A stretch of 8,127 nt of DNA from Minisyncoccota bacterium (GTDB lineage: Bacteria > Patescibacteriota > Minisyncoccia > UBA6257 > HR35). Location of the stretch: the NCBI GenBank assembly GCA_028276315.1, contig JAPYWP010000024.1, forward strand, positions 1 through 8,127, read 5' to 3'. Below are positions 4,601-8,127 of the stretch, in pieces (the stretch's first letter is position 1; each line of letters starts with the position of its first letter). The position numbers were made by a program, and so were the translations under genes. A model generated the notes under the pieces. The model was not told where the DNA came from. It ran no database searches and saw only the letters and a list, made by a program, of their open reading frames with translations.

Positions 4601-5536
4601 TTATTTTAACAAAATAAATTTTACTATTTCAACAGCAATACCAGCTAAAAGAATTATAGCAATCCCTACTGCTAAATAAATTATTGCTTTATTTGCAGTT
4701 TTTACACCTTCTCCACCTCTTGATGTTATATAAATAATACCAATTATTATTGCCATCAAAATAGCCAAAGCATATCCAATTGTTCTTGCAACATCTTGGG
4801 CTCTTTCAAATATCTGATTAATTGTAGATGTAACATTAACTGTATTTTGTTGAGCAAAAACAATATTAAATAAATATGCATTTACTCCAAATAACATCAT
4901 TATAAGTTTAATTATAATCCAGGAAATTAAAGCAACAACAACTCCAATTATTGCATATTTTAGGGCATTTGTAGCATCTTTAATTTTATTTTCTTGGCCT
5001 CTTGAAGTTATATAATTAATAGCTGCAATCAAAATCATAATTAATGCTAAAATTAAAGCAGCCCAATAAATATAATTTAAGATACTTGTAATAGATGTTG
5101 CAAATAAACTTTCAACATCTGTTGTTGTAATTTTATAGTTAGATAGTGTAAAAATATCTTTATTATTTGCAGCAAAAATTTCTTTAGGCAAAAATGTAAG
5201 CGTAGTAACTATTGCATTAATAGCAACCCAGGCTAAAGAAGCTAAAACAGCTGCAACTACTGAGTATATAAGAACTTTTTTTGCTTTTTTAAGAGTCTCG
5301 TCATCTGATCTACTTCCACCAATAAGATACATAATAGCTCCAATCAAAAAAACAATAACAGCTCCTATTAAAATACCAATAAAAATAACATTTGCTACTA
5401 AACCACCAAAAAATTTAAGACAATCAACAATATCTTGACAAAAAATAGTTGTTGGTAGTTCTTCTCTTCCTCCAGGAATTGGCATCCTTCCAATTTGAGC
5501 TAAAAAATTTATTTTTTGTAAAAATAAACTTAACAT
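4601..5536 (-). CDS. Triple VirB2/TrbC-like pilin protein (three tandem two-helix modules)
   Basis: The 311 residues contain three copies of the module that its neighbours carry once. Module 1 has C33-x5-C39, KFFGG, helices at about 46-72 and 88-112, and the loop IGGSRSDDETLKKAKK. Module 2 has helices at about 152-177 and 192-217 and the loop TSRGQENKIKDATN. Module 3 has helices at about 250-272 and 283-309 and the loop TSRGGEGVKTANK. The links contain EIFA-ANN (119-125) and NIVFA-QQN (224-231), which resemble signal-peptidase I sites and the PVFA-DD motif that starts the 115-residue paralogue. It may be a polyprotein cut into three pilins or one six-helix subunit. The frame is intact throughout. 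A promoter-like pair lies just upstream and the tRNA-Leu follows after 1 base. Confidence 0.85.
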   Translation of the reverse strand: MLSLFLQKINFLAQIGRMPIPGGREELPTTIFCQDIVDCLKFFGGLVANVIFIGILIGAVIVFLIGAIMYLIGGSRSDDETLKKAKKVLIYSVVAAVLASLAWVAINAIVTTLTFLPKEIFAANNKDIFTLSNYKITTTDVESLFATSITSILNYIYWAALILALIMILIAAINYITSRGQENKIKDATNALKYAIIGVVVALISWIIIKLIMMLFGVNAYLFNIVFAQQNTVNVTSTINQIFERAQDVARTIGYALAILMAIIIGIIYITSRGGEGVKTANKAIIYLAVGIAIILLAGIAVEIVKFILLK

Positions 5537-5541
5537 TTAAA

Positions 5542-5570
5542 ATTATAACACTAAAATAAAATTTCAACAA
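5542..5570 (-). promoter_or_regulatory. Possible promoter of the triple-pilin gene
   Basis: Read on the minus strand, TTGTTG (5570-5565) and TATAAT (5547-5542) are 17 bases apart, overlapping the end of the preceding pilin-like gene. The -10 box ends 5 bases before the ATG at 5536 and no Shine-Dalgarno site is present. It would give an essentially leaderless mRNA that also carries the tRNA-Leu. Confidence 0.45.
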
Positions 5571-5853
5571 GCAATTGAATTAATTTGCTTAAAAGAACCA
5601 TTGAAATTCCAATAACCCCATATTTTAAAATTTTATTAGCTTTTTGAGCTAAATCAGATGAGGAGAAAGAAAAAATATAAAATAATCCACCAATAATTAG
5701 CATTAAAATAAAAAGAGGAGTGCCTATATAAAATAAAGTATCAAAAATTAAATTTATAAGATCCTTTGTTGTTGTAACTTTAAGTTCAAATGGTGATGTT
5801 AATGTACCAAGTATTATTGTTTCTGTTGTTTTTGTTGCTGCATTGATTATCAT
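5551..5853 (-). CDS. VirB2/TrbC-like pilin-type protein (100 residues)
   Basis: The protein has a polar Thr-rich N-terminus of about 30 residues with no signal peptide, then a helix at about 36-62, the loop SFSSSDLAQKANK at 61-73, and KYGVIGIS leading into a second helix at about 76-100. The loop and the Y-x-x-I-G motif at the start of helix 2 place it with the other pilin-like proteins. Unlike most of them it has no cysteine. It ends right after the second helix. It starts 1 base after the stop of the 115-residue gene and has no Shine-Dalgarno site, so it is probably translated by reinitiation. Family assignment rests on layout and neighbours because sequence conservation is weak. Confidence 0.78.
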   Translation of the reverse strand: MIINAATKTTETIILGTLTSPFELKVTTTKDLINLIFDTLFYIGTPLFILMLIIGGLFYIFSFSSSDLAQKANKILKYGVIGISMVLLSKLIQLLVEILF

Positions 5854-5854
5854 T

Positions 5855-6202
5855 TTAACCTAAAAATATATATTTAATTATTTCGAACAAAATTGAAGCA
5901 CCTAAAATAATAGCTGCACCAATTAAAGTATATTTTACAATTTTAAGCGGAATATTTAATTTATTTGGTTGAGTAGAAAATGCTATATAAAGAACTCCTG
6001 CGATTACTAGAGCCAAAATTACAATAGAAGGTAAAAATTGAATCAAAAATTTTTGTAAAAAGGTAATACAATTTTCTAATGCTTCTTTTGTTGATGCAGT
6101 TCCTGAAGCACATTTTAAATAATATTTTTGATAACTAGTATAAAAAGTTCCAAGATCATCTGCAAAAACAGGATTTAAAAATTTTAAAAAAATAAAATCC
6201 AT
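5855..6202 (-). CDS. VirB2/TrbC-like pilin-type protein with short signal peptide (115 residues)
   Basis: A short signal sequence reads MDFIFLKFLNPVFA before DD (likely cleavage after residue 14). The following extracytoplasmic segment holds C31 and C45, spaced wider than the C-x5-C of its paralogues. Helix 1 covers about 54-75, the loop STQPNKLNIPLK 76-87, and helix 2 about 88-114 beginning with KYTLIGA. The PVFA-DD motif is the clean model for the similar motifs found inside the triple-module protein. It starts 21 bases after the 142-residue gene ends; TATAAT lies 6 bases before its ATG and there is no Shine-Dalgarno site. The next gene follows after 1 base, so the two are cotranscribed. 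Confidence 0.82.
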   Translation of the reverse strand: MDFIFLKFLNPVFADDLGTFYTSYQKYYLKCASGTASTKEALENCITFLQKFLIQFLPSIVILALVIAGVLYIAFSTQPNKLNIPLKIVKYTLIGAAIILGASILFEIIKYIFLG

Positions 6203-6208
6203 AAATTT

Positions 6209-6214
6209 ATTATA
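6209..6214 (-). promoter_or_regulatory. Possible -10 box 6 bases before the 115-residue pilin gene
   Basis: A consensus TATAAT on the minus strand ends 6 bases before the ATG at 6202, in the short gap after the 142-residue gene. No -35 box with TTG is at the right distance. It fits the leaderless pattern seen at several starts but could be chance in AT-rich DNA. Confidence 0.35.
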
Positions 6215-6223
6215 AATTAAAAT

Positions 6224-6652
6224 TTAGCATGAAATGCCACTCCATGGATTAATATTTGGATCTTTAAGCAATAGTTTCATAATTAAAGAAACTATAGTCC
6301 AAGAAGCTAAGATAAGAAAAGTACCTAAAAGAGTATAAACAATTGTTCTTTGTGCCATATGAGATAAATTCGAAAAAGGTCCTGAAAAAATATACAAAAT
6401 ACCACTAAAAACAATTAAAACACCGCCAATAGGCAAAGCTATATCTTCTACAAAAAAATCTAACCACCTTTTAAAATCTCTGAAAAAATGACACCAAGTA
6501 CAAGAAGCACCCTCGCAACTTGGTTTTAATGGAGCAGTAGTGCTTGCAGAATTTGCAAGATTAAAAATAAATAAAAAAATAAAAATTAAAATCAATCTAT
6601 TTGAAATTTTTAATAAATTATTTAAAATTTTCAATAAATGTCTTTCCAACAT
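6224..6652 (-). CDS. VirB2/TrbC-like pilin-type protein with signal peptide (142 residues)
   Basis: The protein begins with a basic, Asn/Lys-rich stretch, then a signal peptide core at about 19-31 with likely cleavage after NLANSA near residue 36. The exported segment has C46, C51 and C54 (CEGASCTWC) and an aromatic patch HFFRDFKRW. Helix 1 spans about 70-93, the loop SGPFSNLSHMAQR 90-102, and helix 2 about 103-128. A short tail ends in Cys142. It is the first pilin-like gene of the cluster. Its ATG lies 35 bases inside the end of the solute-binding gene; TTG codons at 7 and 20 are alternative starts, but the ATG has TATAAT 4 bases upstream and gives a basic signal-peptide start. Confidence 0.8.
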   Translation of the reverse strand: MLERHLLKILNNLLKISNRLILIFIFLFIFNLANSASTTAPLKPSCEGASCTWCHFFRDFKRWLDFFVEDIALPIGGVLIVFSGILYIFSGPFSNLSHMAQRTIVYTLLGTFLILASWTIVSLIMKLLLKDPNINPWSGISC

Positions 6653-7805
6653 CTTTATTATAACTTAATTCAACTTTAGCTTTATAAATTGCATTTTCTA
6701 TTAATTCCCTTTTTGGCCAAATAATGCTTCTTGCAACTAAAACTTCTTTAGAAATTAAATCATTAATTTCGCCTAAATCATAATTTCCTTTCCTTGGCGG
6801 TAAATATCCGGCATTAATAATCTTTTGAGGATAATTATAAATAATTGAAATAAATTTTAAAACATCATTTTTATTTTTAGAAACTTTTGGCAAAATTAAA
6901 AGATAGGAATTAAATAAAGATTTTCTATTTAAAATATCTTTTGTTGGTGGGCTTGAAATTAAAAATTCCACAGATGGATTTAAATTTTTTATTTTTTGTA
7001 ATGATGATAATGGAATTAAAGCTGTAATTAACTTTTCTTGAGCAAAACTTTCAATTACATTAGGAAAATTTTCATTAAAACTATAATTTGGATCTTGTGG
7101 ATCAGAAAATGAAAAATAATAATTTATTGCTTTTGTCCATTCATTTGGATAATTTAAAAATATATCTTTACTTTCAGCTCCAAAATTTAATGCAAAAAGA
7201 GTTAAAATATCTATAGCAAATTCATTATTTGAAAATGTTCCTAAATTTATAATTCCAATATCTTTTGATCTTTCTTTTAATATTAATTTTATATTTTTAA
7301 CAAATTCATTTAACTCATCAAAAGTTTTTGGAGTCTGTAAAATGCCTAAAGATAAAAATATTTTTTTATTAGCAACAAAAACAATTGGATCAACAAAAAC
7401 TGGATAAGCTAAAAGATTTCCATCTTTATTATAAGTATTTTTTAAAAAATCAAAAATATCTATATTAGATGATAAAATAGGATTTATTTTATCTTGGAAA
7501 ATATTGAAAATTTTATCAGAAATTAAAAGTGCATCTGGCTCTTCACCTTTCGCTAAACTTTCTAAAAATTTTTGGTAAATTTCATTTTCAGAAAAATAAA
7601 AATAATTTATCTTTAAAAGATCGGTTGAAATTAATTGGAATTTTTCTGGCTCTAGTGTACCAAAAATAGTTATAGGTTTTATTTCTATTTGTTTTTGGGT
7701 ATTTTTAGGTTTTTCTGGTTTTTTAAGTCCAAAAATAACAGCTAAAATAAAAATCAAAATACCCAAAAAAGCTAAAATTATGTAAATAACTTTTCTATTT
7801 TCCAT
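6618..7805 (-). CDS. Membrane-tethered extracellular solute-binding protein (family 1 fold)
   Basis: The 395-residue protein matches the layout of ABC-type family 1 (maltose/sugar type) solute-binding proteins: EEPDALLISD at 88-97, AYPVFVDPIVFVANKKIF at 133-150, the hinge-region ILQTPKTFDELNEFVK at 155-170, a FAQEKLITALIPL segment in the second lobe, and YLPPRKG near residue 335. These proteins normally deliver sugars or peptides to an ABC permease. Here the N-terminus is a single hydrophobic helix (about 6-27) without a lipobox cysteine or clear cleavage site, so it is probably anchored outside the cell by that helix. No permease or ATPase gene is next to it. It lies 20 bases after gyrA and overlaps the first pilin gene by 35 bases, so it may serve the pilin machine rather than nutrient uptake. 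The ligand is unknown. Confidence 0.82.
   Translation of the reverse strand: MENRKVIYIILAFLGILIFILAVIFGLKKPEKPKNTQKQIEIKPITIFGTLEPEKFQLISTDLLKINYFYFSENEIYQKFLESLAKGEEPDALLISDKIFNIFQDKINPILSSNIDIFDFLKNTYNKDGNLLAYPVFVDPIVFVANKKIFLSLGILQTPKTFDELNEFVKNIKLILKERSKDIGIINLGTFSNNEFAIDILTLFALNFGAESKDIFLNYPNEWTKAINYYFSFSDPQDPNYSFNENFPNVIESFAQEKLITALIPLSSLQKIKNLNPSVEFLISSPPTKDILNRKSLFNSYLLILPKVSKNKNDVLKFISIIYNYPQKIINAGYLPPRKGNYDLGEINDLISKEVLVARSIIWPKRELIENAIYKAKVELSYNKDVGKTFIENFK
6657..6662 (-). promoter_or_regulatory. Possible -10 box 4 bases before the 142-residue pilin gene
   Basis: TATAAT on the minus strand lies within the 3' coding end of the solute-binding gene and ends 4 bases before the ATG at 6652. 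No -35 box is evident. Taken alone it is weak evidence. Confidence 0.3.
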
Positions 7806-7811
7806 TTATAA

Positions 7812-7839
7812 ATTTTAAAACAAAATTAAATTACTACAA
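7812..7839 (-). promoter_or_regulatory. Possible promoter of the solute-binding gene and pilin cluster
   Basis: Read on the minus strand, TTGTAG (7839-7834) and TAAAAT (7817-7812) are 16 bases apart, across the gyrA stop codon. The -10 box ends 6 bases before the ATG at 7805 and there is no Shine-Dalgarno site. This would give a leaderless mRNA separate from gyrA. Confidence 0.45.
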
Positions 7840-8127
7840 TATCTTTAACAACATTATCAGAATCAAGAGAAATAAGTTTAACTCCTTGAGAATTCCTTGA
7901 GAGAATTTTAATCTGACTTAATTTAATTTTAAGAGCCTGTCCATTTAAAGTTATAATTATTACTTCCTCTCCGGATTTAGTTGAAATCAAAGAAAGTGGA
8001 CCTGTTTTTTGACTAACTTTGAATATTCTAATTCCTTTTCCTCCTCTTTTTTGTTTTTTAATCATATTTGATTTTAATCTTTTACCATAACCATTTTCAG
8101 AAATTAAAATTATATTTTCTCTTACAA
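7826..8127 (-). CDS. gyrA: DNA gyrase subunit A, C-terminal end (5' truncated by window edge)
   Basis: The open frame enters from the window edge and gives the last 100 residues of a gyrase A / topoisomerase IV A C-terminal beta-pinwheel, the domain that wraps DNA so that gyrase can add negative supercoils. The visible blades show the family pattern: ISENGYGKR near the start, QKRGGKGI, the KTGPLSLIS and EEVIIITLNGQALKI strands, and NSQGVKLISLD near the end. An internal ATG at 8065 is not the start, because the conserved GYGKR lies upstream of it. GyrA is preferred over ParC because of the RGGKG and QGV-x-L repeats, but only the tail is seen. The acidic tail found in many GyrA proteins is absent; the protein ends in KDIVVI. 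Confidence 0.9.
   Translation of the reverse strand, partial: VRENIILISENGYGKRLKSNMIKKQKRGGKGIRIFKVSQKTGPLSLISTKSGEEVIIITLNGQALKIKLSQIKILSRNSQGVKLISLDSDNVVKDIVVI

Noticed and set aside
4603..4635. TTGAAA...TAAAAT as a dedicated promoter for the tRNA-Leu
   Set aside because: The -10 box ends only 3 bases before the mature tRNA 5' end, so transcription would be expected to start inside the tRNA.
4488..4679. A 63-residue plus-strand open frame containing PGRDLNPHSFKR-like sequence
   Set aside because: This is the familiar false protein produced by reading the antisense of a tRNA gene; it covers the tRNA-Leu and pieces of two pilin genes.
1..8127. Alternative genetic code (UGA as Gly or Trp, known in some Patescibacteria)
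   Set aside because: All genes read through cleanly with standard stops, Trp is encoded by TGG, and the single TGA end at 161-163 overlaps a strong ribosome-binding site of the next gene as a true stop would.
1..8127. CRISPR array, insertion sequence or toxin-antitoxin pair
   Set aside because: No spaced direct repeats, transposase motifs, terminal inverted repeats or recognisable toxin/antitoxin pair were found.

Overview
The window looks like chromosome of a small-genome, AT-rich bacterium, most probably a member of the Candidate Phyla Radiation (Patescibacteria, Parcubacteria-like). This placement is inference. It rests on the very low GC beyond base 1000 (hand-counted 60-base samples of tsaD gave 17-22% GC), short genes packed with 1-20 bp gaps, a tRNA without encoded CCA, and above all a run of small two-helix proteins resembling the VirB2/TrbC-like 'T4SS pilin' proteins known from such genomes. 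The standard bacterial code fits every gene; no recoding is needed.

Layout. Bases 2-700 hold two plus-strand genes of unknown function. Their GC is higher (33-45% in samples) and the second has a perfect Shine-Dalgarno site. They end at an intrinsic terminator, followed by a second, isolated terminator. After about 190 bases without a gene comes a plus-strand operon, tsaD - prsW - hsp20 (1054-3141): tRNA t6A modification, a PrsW-type membrane protease and a small heat-shock protein. It meets the minus-strand cluster head-on with only 2 bp between stop codons.

The minus strand, read in transcription order, holds the 3' end of gyrA (8127-7826), a membrane-tethered solute-binding-like protein (7805-6618), then seven genes for pilin-like proteins (6652-3144). 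These seven genes contain nine copies of one two-helix module, because the 311-residue protein has three in tandem. A tRNA-Leu(UAG) gene sits between two of the pilin-like genes with 1 and 2 bp to spare. The last pilin-like gene is fused to a six-cysteine C-terminal domain.

Together the minus-strand genes look like the cell-surface part of an envelope machine: a tethered substrate- or polymer-binding protein plus a set of non-identical small membrane subunits with extracytoplasmic cysteine pairs. No ATPase, VirB4/VirB6 homologue or ABC permease lies in the window, so the engine, if any, is elsewhere.

A second theme is translation start. Most genes after base 1000 lack a Shine-Dalgarno site and several have a TATAAT/TAAAAT box 4-7 bp before ATG, as expected for leaderless mRNAs. 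The pilin gene after the tRNA would become nearly leaderless once the tRNA is cut out. The exception, the 112-residue pilin gene, has a good Shine-Dalgarno site buried in a 12-bp hairpin.
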